Shown here piece after piece: positions 29,557 to 39,182 of a stretch of DNA of 64,000 nucleotides (position 1 is its first letter; each line of letters begins with the position of its first letter). The stretch is from positions 62,001-126,000 of the forward strand of contig MAAL01000020.1 of the NCBI GenBank assembly GCA_002163245.1, in the 5' to 3' direction. Source of the stretch: Gammaproteobacteria bacterium 42_54_T18. Lineage in GTDB: Bacteria; Pseudomonadota; Gammaproteobacteria; Pseudomonadales; Ketobacteraceae. Made by a program: the position numbers and the translations under genes. The notes below the pieces were generated by a model. That model saw nothing but the letters and a program-made list of their open reading frames with translations, had not been told where the DNA came from and ran no database searches.

Positions 29557-31803
29557 TTGAACACTCACTCCCCCTTAACCATTTTGCGTGTAGCAGTTCC
29601 CAGCCCCTTGCGGCGTTTTTTTGACTACCTACCACCCAAGGACGGCAAGCTACAAGCATACGAACCCGGAATGCGGGCTTTGGTTCCTTTCGGTAAACGT
29701 AATGTCGTTGGTGTTATTACAGCCATACTTTCGCATACCGACATCGCAGTCAACAAGCTAAAACCCATTAAGCGCCTACTAGATGAACAGCCAGCCCTAC
29801 CCCCCAGCATTTTAACCTTATGCAATTGGGGGATTCAGTACTACCATCACAGCCCTGGCGACGTATTCAAAAATGCTTTACCTCTTGCCTTACGCAATGA
29901 AAGCACGCCGTTGATCGAGCTCGTCGACACCTGGCAAATATCCACCAAAAGCCGACTTATAGAACTAGCCTCACTCTCACGAGCCCCCAAACAAGTTAAT
30001 GCACTAACTACACTACGAAACCACCCGAACGGGCTTACCCAAACATTGCTTGCTGGCCTGGACATAAAATCGCCCACCCTAAAAGCATTAAGAGACAAGG
30101 GGCTTGTTGAACTACACAAAAAAGAACAGAGTTACGCCAACTGGGCAACTGATAGCGTACTAAGAGAAACCTGCTTAACACTCAACGAGCAACAACAACA
30201 CGCCGTTAATACCGTACTCAATACAGATCAGCCCGATAATGACAGCAAGCTATCGTTCGCCACCTTTTTATTAAACGGCGTCACCGGTAGTGGCAAAACC
30301 GAAGTTTATCTGCAGACCATTGAACATGTACTCAAAGCAGGCAAACAAGCGCTAGTATTAGTACCAGAGATAGGCCTGACTCCACAAACTTTACACCGCT
30401 TTCAGCAACGCTTTAATGTCCCCGTTCTAGCCCTGCACTCCAATCTAACAGCAAATCAACGCCTAAGTGTCTGGCGCCAAGCAAATGCGGGCAGTGCGGC
30501 TATTATTATCGGAACTCGCTCAGCGCTATTCACTCCCATGAAACACCCAGGGCTCATCATCATCGATGAAGAGCACGACTTATCCTACAAACAACAAGAT
30601 GGCTTTCGTTACTCTGCCCGAGATATGGCCATTGTTAGAGCAAAAATTGAAGACATACCCATTATACTTGGCACAGCAACACCAAGCTTTGAAAGCTTAC
30701 ACAATGCAAAAGAGGGGCGCTATTACGCCCTTCCACTAACACAACGAGCAGGTGGTGCAAAATTACCGACCTTTGAGATTACTGATTTACGCAAAGCAGA
30801 GCTTAAAAATGGCCTTTGCAAAACCCTAATTCGCTCCATGAAGCATGAGCTTAAACAAGGCAATCAAATCCTGTTTTTTCTTAATCGACGAGGTTACTCC
30901 CCCGTTCTCATGTGTCATGACTGTGGCTGGAATGCAACCTGCGTCATGTGCGACGCCCGCATGACCTATCACCGCCAACCAACACATCTACACTGCCATC
31001 ACTGCGATTATCAAAGCCGCATTAACCAGCACTGCCCTGAGTGTAATAGCACAGACTTGCGCGCCATTGGCCAAGGCACAGAAAGGGTGGATGAAAATCT
31101 ATCAGAGTTATTCCCTAAAACTCGCATCATACGCATAGACAGAGATACAACTCGCCGAAAGGAAGCGCTAGAAAATCATTTAAAGCAAGTAAACACAGGA
31201 GAGCCCTGCATTCTAATTGGCACGCAAATGCTCGCCAAAGGACACCACTTTCCTCACGTTACGTTAGTTGTCATTTCCGATATCGATAGCGGGCTATTTG
31301 CGTCCGACTTCCGAGCAACAGAACATACCGCACAGTTAATCTTACAAGTGGCAGGCCGAGCAGGGAGGGCCGAAAAACCAGGTAAAGTTATATTACAAAG
31401 CCACAATCCAGAACATATGGTATTACAGTCACTACAACAACAAAACTACAGTGCATTTATTCAACACGCATTGCCCGAACGACAACTTACCGGATTACCA
31501 CCATACGGATATATAGCTATGCTACGGGCCGAAGCAGCACATGCAGATATAGCCTCGCGATTTCTAGAACAAGTTGTTGAGCAATTTAATAACATGACCT
31601 CCCAAACCGTTGAAGCTTGGGGGCCAGTACCTGCATTAATGATGAGAAAGGCTGGACGTTTTCGTTATCAAGTTATGCTACGCAGCAACAATCGCTTATT
31701 TCTACACAAAGCAATTGCTGAACTACTGCCGCGAATAGAACCTTTGCCAGATAGCCGGAAGGTTCGATGGCACTTAGACGTTGATCCTGTTCAACTTGAT
31801 TAA
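29557..31803 (+). CDS. priA: primosomal replication restart helicase PriA
   Basis: A 748-residue 3'-5' DNA helicase that reloads the replisome at stalled forks. N-terminal 3' DNA-binding domain (RVAVPSPLRRFFDYLPP), helicase domain with Walker A GVTGSGKTEVYL (about 241-252) and DEEH box IIDEEHD. The eight-cysteine zinc region starts CHDCGWNATCVMC and continues CHHCDY, HCPEC. Helicase C motifs GTQMLAKGHHFP and VAGRAGR follow. The start appears to be TTG at 29557, with no strong ribosome site; identity is certain, exact start is not. Confidence 0.95.
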   Translation: MNTHSPLTILRVAVPSPLRRFFDYLPPKDGKLQAYEPGMRALVPFGKRNVVGVITAILSHTDIAVNKLKPIKRLLDEQPALPPSILTLCNWGIQYYHHSPGDVFKNALPLALRNESTPLIELVDTWQISTKSRLIELASLSRAPKQVNALTTLRNHPNGLTQTLLAGLDIKSPTLKALRDKGLVELHKKEQSYANWATDSVLRETCLTLNEQQQHAVNTVLNTDQPDNDSKLSFATFLLNGVTGSGKTEVYLQTIEHVLKAGKQALVLVPEIGLTPQTLHRFQQRFNVPVLALHSNLTANQRLSVWRQANAGSAAIIIGTRSALFTPMKHPGLIIIDEEHDLSYKQQDGFRYSARDMAIVRAKIEDIPIILGTATPSFESLHNAKEGRYYALPLTQRAGGAKLPTFEITDLRKAELKNGLCKTLIRSMKHELKQGNQILFFLNRRGYSPVLMCHDCGWNATCVMCDARMTYHRQPTHLHCHHCDYQSRINQHCPECNSTDLRAIGQGTERVDENLSELFPKTRIIRIDRDTTRRKEALENHLKQVNTGEPCILIGTQMLAKGHHFPHVTLVVISDIDSGLFASDFRATEHTAQLILQVAGRAGRAEKPGKVILQSHNPEHMVLQSLQQQNYSAFIQHALPERQLTGLPPYGYIAMLRAEAAHADIASRFLEQVVEQFNNMTSQTVEAWGPVPALMMRKAGRFRYQVMLRSNNRLFLHKAIAELLPRIEPLPDSRKVRWHLDVDPVQLD

Positions 31804-31832
31804 ATCAATCTTATATTAAACCTTCACTAGGC

Positions 31833-32276
31833 TTAGTTCCACACATGCTCGGATGAATCAATCCCTCCTGAGTCATCCTCATCCCAACCCCGCTGATTCG
31901 TTGATGCCAACTCAATAAGGCCATCCCCTTCCTGAGATGACCCAGAAATTGGCTCAGCCTGTATTGTAAATGAAGAAGCGTCCACATGATTTATCACCAA
32001 ATCATAATATTTAGTACCACTACCGATTGGCGACTGAGCGGGATAAATTGGAGCATCACCGCCCAGCGCGGCCCCTTCATAAGTATTATTAACCGTCTTA
32101 TAACGCTCCAGCGCACTCGCAAGCCCTGTCAGTACATCCATCGCATCTTGGCGCCGCGATTTTGCCACCACATTTTGGTAACTGGGAAAAGCGATCGATG
32201 CAAGAATGCCAACAATCGCTATCACAATCATCATCTCTATTAAGGTAAAACCTTTGTTATCTACAGACACGTTCAT
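31833..32276 (-). CDS. pilE: type IV minor pilin PilE
   Basis: A 147-residue prepilin: short leader ending in Gly before FTLIEMMIVIAIVG, with the conserved Glu5 of the mature N-terminal helix, then LASIAFPSYQN, typical of PilE-like minor pilins. It would be processed by PilD and join the pilus tip-priming complex. Last gene of the minor-pilin operon, 12 bases after pilY1, and ends 29 bases from the convergent priA stop. No terminator hairpin is evident in that gap. pilY2, found between pilY1 and pilE in Pseudomonas, is absent. Confidence 0.9.
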   Translation of the reverse strand: MNVSVDNKGFTLIEMMIVIAIVGILASIAFPSYQNVVAKSRRQDAMDVLTGLASALERYKTVNNTYEGAALGGDAPIYPAQSPIGSGTKYYDLVINHVDASSFTIQAEPISGSSQEGDGLIELASTNQRGWDEDDSGGIDSSEHVWN

Positions 32277-32288
32277 TTACCCCAACCC

Positions 32289-35200
32289 TTATTGCTCATA
32301 CCAATATATTTTTGTATACAGCGCACTATTATCATCACCTGGCGGCACAATTTCTGTCCCTACAAGAATCACTTCTTCACCATCGACTCTTAATCTAACC
32401 GGAGTTGGAGCTATTGAGGTACTGTCCAACAAAAACTCTCTATCTGATGCAGTTAACAACTCCTCGCCTTTACCATCATGGTTAACAACAGGCTTGGCAC
32501 TTTCTGAAGCTATCTGAAATACACGAGACACCTTCTTACTCTCATCAGAAACATCCCCACTACAACCAAGAAGGTCGGGCTCATACGTTGTGAAGTATGT
32601 TTGATTTCGCACGGTCAATGAAGAGGCCAACACTTTTTCACCCGGCCTAGACAATTTCAAATACCACCCACCAGCAGCATCCAGCGCCTCCTCTGCTGTT
32701 TTTATTGAACCCACCGAACCTTCACCAAGCGTATTATCAGTAGCATCAAATAAATCCGACTCATCAAGAGCAACATAAGAACTAGGGGCTACTTTTACGT
32801 CTTTGTCTTTAATCATATAAAAACGGTCTTTTACCACAATATTCAACGGATGCGCTTGAAATCCTGAGCCTATTTTAATCGCAAGATAGTTCTCGTTATT
32901 CTTTCGATGCAACGATATATCGGGCTCATGGTAAAAACGTCGATTATGAACTTCATTCGCATCAGCATCAGTGCCAGATGCATTAAATATCACTCCACCT
33001 GTAACTAATTTACCAACAGCGCTCCCGTTATGGATATCAAAACGCCACAACTGACCACCCACATCCCCCACAAACATTTTATCGGCGTAACCATCACCAT
33101 TCATATCTAACACTGTCATTTTGGATGGAATACTGTATTTCATATCAGAGAAATGTTTGTCACCCGCCGTCATTTCTCCAGACCAAACTTTCTCGCCCGT
33201 TCTTGCATTCACCATGTAAATCGCACGACCGACAGCATCAACACTTCGCTTTGTTGCATCATCTTGACTTTCATCATAACCACCGGCAAAAATCAGTACA
33301 TTCATTTCCTTTGTATCGATACGAATTTTAGTATGAACAGGTTGAGACCATGACTGACCTAACTCAGAAAACTTCCCTGTCCCACCCTCTATTCCCCATA
33401 ACCATTTTGGGCTATCAGGCGATGTCACATCAAGCGCGTAATAGTTGTTGCCACCGCGTCGCATACCAATATAAATATACACATGATCTTTACCGTCGAT
33501 AATACCGTTACCATCAATATCATTTACCCATGATGTTACGCTGCCATCTAATCCGTAGGGATGATCATCTGCTGGCTCGTTGTTATAAAGTATCTTTTGT
33601 TTTTCAAGCATCGAAGCTGGCATAAACGCAAATCGCTCTTCCCCATTATCTCCATCAATAGCGTGCAAATACCCTTGGTTATCACCATAAAAAATCGTAT
33701 TTTTAGATGAATCTGCTGTACCACTATAAGTAACAATATGAGGCGATGAATGTAATGGATCCATCATCTCCTGCCTACCATCAGTTAAATCTTTATCACC
33801 ATCGCTATCGGATACATCAACACCTCGAATCCAGTTTATCAACTTAATTCGATATGCATCATCTTCGTCAGTGATATCTAATAGTGATTTGGTAATTAAA
33901 GCATTGCTCGCTGTAATTTTAGCGGTCAATGGCTTGGGATCCCCTGGTGGAGTTAGCACACCCAAATAGGTATAAACTTTTCGCTTACTATTATCTTCAT
34001 CCAACTGGTTCGCCGCACCACCCAACGTCACATCGCTTCCGTCGGCATCGCTACTCCACCAGCTTCTTACAGCATCATCAAAGAACCCTGTATCTTCATT
34101 AACAGCTGGTACATCATTCTCCCCAATAATTTCTGTTTTGATGCTTCCATCAGCGTCTTCTTCTACGTTTAACTTATAGCGTTTCAGATTTCCGCGCCAC
34201 AATGGTTCAACCGCAGGTTTAAATAAGGAAAAATACAATTCGTCTTGATGATTGAGGCGATTAAAGCTATTAACCGCTACTCCCGCTGTCACAAACGTTT
34301 TGCTTTTTTTGGTAGCATCCACCAAAATATCTGTAAAAATACTGGTTAACTCTTCCTGAGAAGAAGCCTCTGAAAAGCTACCTCCGCCTTTTGTTGCAAT
34401 ATCCTTCAAATAATCTCTTGCACCTTCATTACTACCACCATCAAGAGCAAAACCTATAGTATCTGTTGTTATACCCCGATTTTCTGCAAGAAATTTTGCT
34501 AGCTCCGGCCCACACTCCTCACTGCCACCATCCGCACAAATAATACCACCGCCAATTAAATCACGAACTTTACTTGCGGAATCATTTACCGATGCGAAGC
34601 CATCAGAAAGCAAAACAATTCGATTCTCGCTTGCTGTACACTCACCGTCAGAAGAGTCATCAGATATAGGTGATATATACCTTGCCGCTCCCGTAATTTC
34701 TTCACTCACACAATCCGATGAACTCAAGTTGCTTTCGGAACAACCTGCAGGATAGGTGTGACTACCTCCCGTATAGGAGTTTGCGTGCGAAACCCGATTA
34801 TTCTGTTTATATCTATCTGCTAAATCACTATCGCCACGAACTTTCCCGTAATCAACATTATCACCATTGAAATACAACGCACCTTCATAGAAAGCGTCAA
34901 CAATGGGCGTACCACGGCCATTCGACATATCATCAATAACATCTAACAAAACATCTTTTGTTCTTTTAGGTTCAAACCCCGTACTACTTTCCGCTCTCAC
35001 CACTAACCTGGGTGCTTGCCCTTCACTTCCATTAAAAGAGTATGCTCGATGAGTTCCCGACGTACCTGAAATAATCAATGCTAAATTACTACTTGCTGTC
35101 CACCCATCTCGACCAACAATCTCCTCAATCACATTAGAAATATCAGCAGTACGATAAGTAACGCCATCAAACCAATTAGACGTATCCCAAGAAGCCGACG

Positions 35201-37052
35201 CACTCGTCAATGGCCTATCGGAAATATTGTTCACTACCACGGCAAAGGCATTTGCATTATCTACTTTTTCACCTCGTATGGTGAGCCCAGAGTTTCCGGT
35301 ACTATCACCATCCGCTACAAATTCGATATACGCCTGGCTTATCTCAGAGCCTTGCGGGATATTTAATTGCCCAAACCGCATACCAACAAGCTGATGCCTA
35401 GAATAACCATTATCAAATTCTAATTCTAAATCACTACTATTTTTATCAACAACACCATTCGAAATATTTTCTTCTGCGTCATCCGAGTTATCATCTACCC
35501 TTGATGAATAAAACTTGGTTACGCATCCGCCACCATCCGGTATAGAGTCTGGGTCAAACTCCACTTGTAGCTGCGGTGCATCAGAGGCATTATCGTCTCT
35601 AGATTTTGCGAAACGTTGCGCCCCTGCAAATTTAGCAGTGACTATAAAACTCATGGCATTCCCACCACACCAGTCACCGCGATCAACAATTTCTTGGACC
35701 ACACTCGCCAAGCCATCCTCAGGATTAGGATTAGGGATAGGAGTCTCATGAGTTTCACCCTCAACAGTCCATGCAGACACCCCATCCCAACTATAAGATG
35801 ATGTGGTAACCGGCCTATCGCTAATATTGTTGTTTGTCGCCGCAAACGCTTCAGAATCCCCTACATCTTCAGCTTTGAAACGAAATGAAGAGAAACTGTC
35901 TGACGCTGTCGCTGCCGTAAAAGTAATGGACGCATTTTTTATTGTTGCTCCCTGAGGTATATCCACTCCCTGAAAACGCAACCCAACTGTTCTCGCTCCT
36001 GCCATGGCAGAATAACTTAACTTTAATACCGCCCCGAGAGGCGGAAAGTCATTATGATTATACCCCTCCAACACTCTCTTGCCGGAGCCAGCCAAAGCCT
36101 TCTGTAATACCAAGGTAACTGCATTACCTGCTCCCCAAGATCCACTGTCCACTATTTCTTGAACAATGCTAGAAATATCGGGAGTCGACAATATGGCTCC
36201 AACAACGGGGTTCTCTTCTATTTTCCAAGGCACATCAGCAACCGTTGTTGCCCTATTGCTAATATCTTTAGAGGTTGTTTCTCGAAATTCACCCGAATCT
36301 ATCAGCTCCCCTCTAATATTTGCTTGTGGAACCCCTGAGCCAGCCTCATCAACAATCATTTCAACTTTCGCCGACTGAATCGTTGCCCCAATGGGAATAG
36401 CAACGTTGCGAAAACGTAAACCTATAACCTGTTCTTTGTTATCATCAAATAGTTCTAAATCACTACTATCCCATTGAGGAGATAGATCACCGCCAAACTC
36501 TTCCTCTTGATCATCTTTGTCATCACTAATGCTCGTTGCAATAACAATAGAACCAGCAGCAGAAATATTCGCCATTGACAGCGTCAAATTATTTAACGCG
36601 ACATCTCCTGTCGACAGCTCTTCAGCATCATCACCAACCTCTTCAATTCTTGCACTAACAACACCCTGCTCCTCTGCACTAACGGGAATAGTGATATCTG
36701 TTACTGGGTACAACACCGTACCACCAGGCCTACTGAAACGCATAAGCCCTATATTAACTTTCTCTGCATTATTAACCATTGTTGATAACGCTGCTTTCAT
36801 TCGATCCAAACGAGTAGCATCAGCATCATCTCTTTCCGTCATGGAGCCCGAGGTATCCATAATGAACAAGATATTCGGCGTAGTGGTAGTAACTACATCA
36901 TTAAAAAATATTTCTGTATCGTCCGCCATCGCGGCCCGAGTAGATGAAACAATTATCAGCAAACTTATCAGTGCCGAGACAAACATATACGTTGCGGAAT
37001 TCACTATCTGATCTCCCTTTGATTTTTTAAACTTACCAAAACTAAACAACAT
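32289..37052 (-). CDS. pilY1: type IV pilus tip adhesin/assembly factor PilY1 with three inserted modules
   Basis: A 1587-residue secreted protein. Signal peptide (about 22-43). A von Willebrand A domain begins at NILFIMDTSGS (MIDAS Asp66, Ser68, Ser70). After about residue 125 it is interrupted by three tandem modules of ~150 residues (about 196-347, 350-498, 539-688). The fold then resumes with RIVLLSDGFASVND and ITTDTIGFALDGG. The C-terminal half is the PilY1 beta-propeller with Asp/Asn-rich calcium loops (DIDGNGIIDGKD; DMNGDGYADK). PilY1 sits at the pilus tip, promotes extension, and serves in adhesion and surface sensing. Its start overlaps the pilX stop by one base. Confidence 0.93.
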   Translation of the reverse strand: MLFSFGKFKKSKGDQIVNSATYMFVSALISLLIIVSSTRAAMADDTEIFFNDVVTTTTPNILFIMDTSGSMTERDDADATRLDRMKAALSTMVNNAEKVNIGLMRFSRPGGTVLYPVTDITIPVSAEEQGVVSARIEEVGDDAEELSTGDVALNNLTLSMANISAAGSIVIATSISDDKDDQEEEFGGDLSPQWDSSDLELFDDNKEQVIGLRFRNVAIPIGATIQSAKVEMIVDEAGSGVPQANIRGELIDSGEFRETTSKDISNRATTVADVPWKIEENPVVGAILSTPDISSIVQEIVDSGSWGAGNAVTLVLQKALAGSGKRVLEGYNHNDFPPLGAVLKLSYSAMAGARTVGLRFQGVDIPQGATIKNASITFTAATASDSFSSFRFKAEDVGDSEAFAATNNNISDRPVTTSSYSWDGVSAWTVEGETHETPIPNPNPEDGLASVVQEIVDRGDWCGGNAMSFIVTAKFAGAQRFAKSRDDNASDAPQLQVEFDPDSIPDGGGCVTKFYSSRVDDNSDDAEENISNGVVDKNSSDLELEFDNGYSRHQLVGMRFGQLNIPQGSEISQAYIEFVADGDSTGNSGLTIRGEKVDNANAFAVVVNNISDRPLTSASASWDTSNWFDGVTYRTADISNVIEEIVGRDGWTASSNLALIISGTSGTHRAYSFNGSEGQAPRLVVRAESSTGFEPKRTKDVLLDVIDDMSNGRGTPIVDAFYEGALYFNGDNVDYGKVRGDSDLADRYKQNNRVSHANSYTGGSHTYPAGCSESNLSSSDCVSEEITGAARYISPISDDSSDGECTASENRIVLLSDGFASVNDSASKVRDLIGGGIICADGGSEECGPELAKFLAENRGITTDTIGFALDGGSNEGARDYLKDIATKGGGSFSEASSQEELTSIFTDILVDATKKSKTFVTAGVAVNSFNRLNHQDELYFSLFKPAVEPLWRGNLKRYKLNVEEDADGSIKTEIIGENDVPAVNEDTGFFDDAVRSWWSSDADGSDVTLGGAANQLDEDNSKRKVYTYLGVLTPPGDPKPLTAKITASNALITKSLLDITDEDDAYRIKLINWIRGVDVSDSDGDKDLTDGRQEMMDPLHSSPHIVTYSGTADSSKNTIFYGDNQGYLHAIDGDNGEERFAFMPASMLEKQKILYNNEPADDHPYGLDGSVTSWVNDIDGNGIIDGKDHVYIYIGMRRGGNNYYALDVTSPDSPKWLWGIEGGTGKFSELGQSWSQPVHTKIRIDTKEMNVLIFAGGYDESQDDATKRSVDAVGRAIYMVNARTGEKVWSGEMTAGDKHFSDMKYSIPSKMTVLDMNGDGYADKMFVGDVGGQLWRFDIHNGSAVGKLVTGGVIFNASGTDADANEVHNRRFYHEPDISLHRKNNENYLAIKIGSGFQAHPLNIVVKDRFYMIKDKDVKVAPSSYVALDESDLFDATDNTLGEGSVGSIKTAEEALDAAGGWYLKLSRPGEKVLASSLTVRNQTYFTTYEPDLLGCSGDVSDESKKVSRVFQIASESAKPVVNHDGKGEELLTASDREFLLDSTSIAPTPVRLRVDGEEVILVGTEIVPPGDDNSALYTKIYWYEQ
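34989..36467 (-). repeat. three tandem ~150-residue modules within pilY1
   Basis: Each copy has the same order of motifs: VGLRF..V.IP.GA.I..A.I.F (residues 209, 356, 556), then ISNRATT / ISDRPVT / ISDRPLT followed by a Trp-containing strand. Next comes D-I/L-x-S-x-V-x-EIV-x-x-x-x-W (293-306, 448-461, 637-651), then a hydrophobic strand and AP.L.V or equivalent. Copies 1 and 3 also share SSDLEL ahead of the first motif. The pattern resembles DNRLRE/CBM-like beta-sandwich modules (inference). Confidence 0.8.
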
Positions 37053-37543
37053 TAGTATTCAAACCCCTGAAATACGGCAACCTGAGCACCTGATGTACTT
37101 ACCGACGCAGAGCCTTGAATCTCAAACCGTTGAGGAAACGGCCCACCTTGATCAACGCCTAACGACATACCCAGAGGAATCTTATTTTCCCCCAAATACA
37201 TTATTTTCACCTTCGCACTAACATCTTTATTATGCATATCAACACTCACCTCAGGACTGACATTACCCAACACAAACTGCGTATTTATCATCGCGGTTTG
37301 TATGCCACTTCCCACATCCTTAAGCACCTTTGAAGCTGCGCTTTCAGCAGATTGAAAGGCAGTGTTTGAATGTTGAGCATTTGCCGCCATACGCTCCTGC
37401 ACATTAGCGTTTTTTAAGCCCGACATTGCCATAAGAGTAACAACGAACAATATTACTAAAGCAACTATCAACACCGAGCCCTGTTGCCCAGCAACCTTCG
37501 GCACCTTCGCTACTTGCGATTTAAAACAAGTCATGATTTTCAT
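37052..37543 (-). CDS. pilX: minor pilin PilX
   Basis: A 163-residue prepilin-like protein: a basic leader, then QQGSVLIVALVILFVVTLMAMSGL and the conserved NVQERMAANAQ...AFQSAESA block that defines PilX. As is normal for PilX and GspK-like tip pilins, it lacks the Glu5 of other pilins. It forms part of the PilVWX-PilY1 tip complex. The stop overlaps pilY1 (TAATG), which ensures coupled expression. Confidence 0.92.
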   Translation of the reverse strand: MKIMTCFKSQVAKVPKVAGQQGSVLIVALVILFVVTLMAMSGLKNANVQERMAANAQHSNTAFQSAESAASKVLKDVGSGIQTAMINTQFVLGNVSPEVSVDMHNKDVSAKVKIMYLGENKIPLGMSLGVDQGGPFPQRFEIQGSASVSTSGAQVAVFQGFEY

Positions 37544-37559
37544 CCCTAATATTTACGTA

Positions 37560-38648
37560 TCAAATTTCTCTATTGCGAATATTTACCGTTGTTACAAATG
37601 TTCTTCGAATACGCCGATCGCTTAAATGATTAATCCCTGTATCATCGCCATGATCCACAGTGATGCCAGGTAGCAAATAACTCAGCTCGTCATTGCCTTG
37701 TTGAACATTTTGGGTGCTCGCCACCAAAACCCCTATCCGCACACTTTCGACACTTCCCATATTTAAATCTGCCGTGTCCGCAGGTACATAACGCACATTG
37801 CCAGTACTAAGTCGCTGACCGTATAGAACCTGCATATTTTCAACACCTTCGACTAATTCCTCCACAACAAAACCAGAAGAAGTATCTCGCTGTCGATATA
37901 ACGCATATACAGCATTACCTGCTGAATTTACTCGATTTGTATCAGCAACAAAATAAACCGTTGAAAGAAATCGCATCACAAAACCTGGCGCGTCTGCAGA
38001 CGCATACTGCACACCCAAGTCGCTAGAAAGTGTTATTTGTGTTTCACCGTTTCCACTTGATACATCAGAAGCCCTATCAAGATGGCCTTCATTACAACTT
38101 GCGACAACAAATAGGTCATTCTTATTGATATCTAATGCATTCGCAGCCAGTGTTAACGTGGTTGCACTCACCGCCGTCACCCTTGCTGCAACAGGAGCTG
38201 CCCGCTGAACAGCAATAACACTGGTCCCCTTTAAAGCACTGCGGCCTGATGAACCACCACTTGCAATATCAGCACTCGTAAATTCAGTCCCATTCGCCCA
38301 GTCAGGGGCAACCGTAAACCCTCTCACTCCAGAGTCTGCCAAACTCGCCGTTGGCGAATTAACGGCACTCACAATTAAATCACCTTGCTTCGGGTCCAAG
38401 CATCCTTGGTACCCCGCCAAACGGATATCCTTTGTCATTATATCCAATGCGACTCGACCCGTTTCTTGAATCCTAGCCAAGGCACTTCCCATATTGTCAG
38501 TTAAGCGAGAGCTAAAATAAATTTGAAAGATACCTAACATCAAAAAACTACTGATAGCCAATGCCACCATCAACTCAACCAGTGTCACGCCTTTTTGCTT
38601 AGTTTGCTGGTTGATTTCTTGCTTAGTTGCCCATATTTTCGTTGTCAT
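37560..38648 (-). CDS. pilW: minor pilin PilW
   Basis: A 362-residue prepilin: KGVTLVELMVALAISSFLM is the processing and helix motif with Glu5, and the following FQIYFSSR...ALARIQETGRVALDIMTKDIRLAGYQGC is diagnostic of PilW. It is a large minor pilin of the tip-priming complex. GTG at 38651 and ATG at 38648 are adjacent; I take ATG because a GGGGG ribosome site lies 5 bases before it. It lies 9 bases after pilV. Confidence 0.93.
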   Translation of the reverse strand: MTTKIWATKQEINQQTKQKGVTLVELMVALAISSFLMLGIFQIYFSSRLTDNMGSALARIQETGRVALDIMTKDIRLAGYQGCLDPKQGDLIVSAVNSPTASLADSGVRGFTVAPDWANGTEFTSADIASGGSSGRSALKGTSVIAVQRAAPVAARVTAVSATTLTLAANALDINKNDLFVVASCNEGHLDRASDVSSGNGETQITLSSDLGVQYASADAPGFVMRFLSTVYFVADTNRVNSAGNAVYALYRQRDTSSGFVVEELVEGVENMQVLYGQRLSTGNVRYVPADTADLNMGSVESVRIGVLVASTQNVQQGNDELSYLLPGITVDHGDDTGINHLSDRRIRRTFVTTVNIRNREI

Positions 38649-38657
38649 CACAGCCCC

Positions 38658-39182
38658 CTACTCAACAAGAAACTTAATAGAAAATGATTTATCCGATGTA
38701 TTTCGTAGATCGCTATTACCATCCCAATCTAACTCTTGCCAACTAATAGAAACCGTAGAAAAACCATTCTCGTCCATAGAGATTTCTCCGATAGCTCCAG
38801 GTAACAGTGCACTTTCAGAACCAGCTCCCATTATATTTTGAGCCCATTCATACTTATCGGTAGCGCTTTGCCCGTCTCCGCTACAACCCCCTGCTGTAGC
38901 TGTACAATTACCACTAACAAGGCCCTCTAATTCTGATTTCGATGCTTTAAATTTAAAACCGTCATAATCCCCTGCAATAGCACTAGCTGCATTCGCACGC
39001 ATACGATCAGCCATGTCATAAACAAGAATACTGGCCTGAGACCTAAGGTATGCACTTTGATTACTATTAAGGCCTGTTAACTGCATTGTGGCCGTACCCA
39101 TCAGACCAATAGCAACGATCAACAAGGTAATAAGCACCTCTATCAGACTAAACCCCCGCTGCAACTTTATACTGATGGACAT
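38658..39182 (-). CDS. pilV: minor pilin PilV
   Basis: A 174-residue prepilin with RGFSLIEVLITLLIVAIGLMG, the Gly/Phe processing site and Glu5, then QLTGLNSNQSAYLRSQASILVYDMADRMRANA, typical of PilV. Part of the tip complex with PilW, PilX and FimU. It overlaps the end of the upstream pilin gene by 16 bases. Confidence 0.93.
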   Translation of the reverse strand: MSISIKLQRGFSLIEVLITLLIVAIGLMGTATMQLTGLNSNQSAYLRSQASILVYDMADRMRANAASAIAGDYDGFKFKASKSELEGLVSGNCTATAGGCSGDGQSATDKYEWAQNIMGAGSESALLPGAIGEISMDENGFSTVSISWQELDWDGNSDLRNTSDKSFSIKFLVE

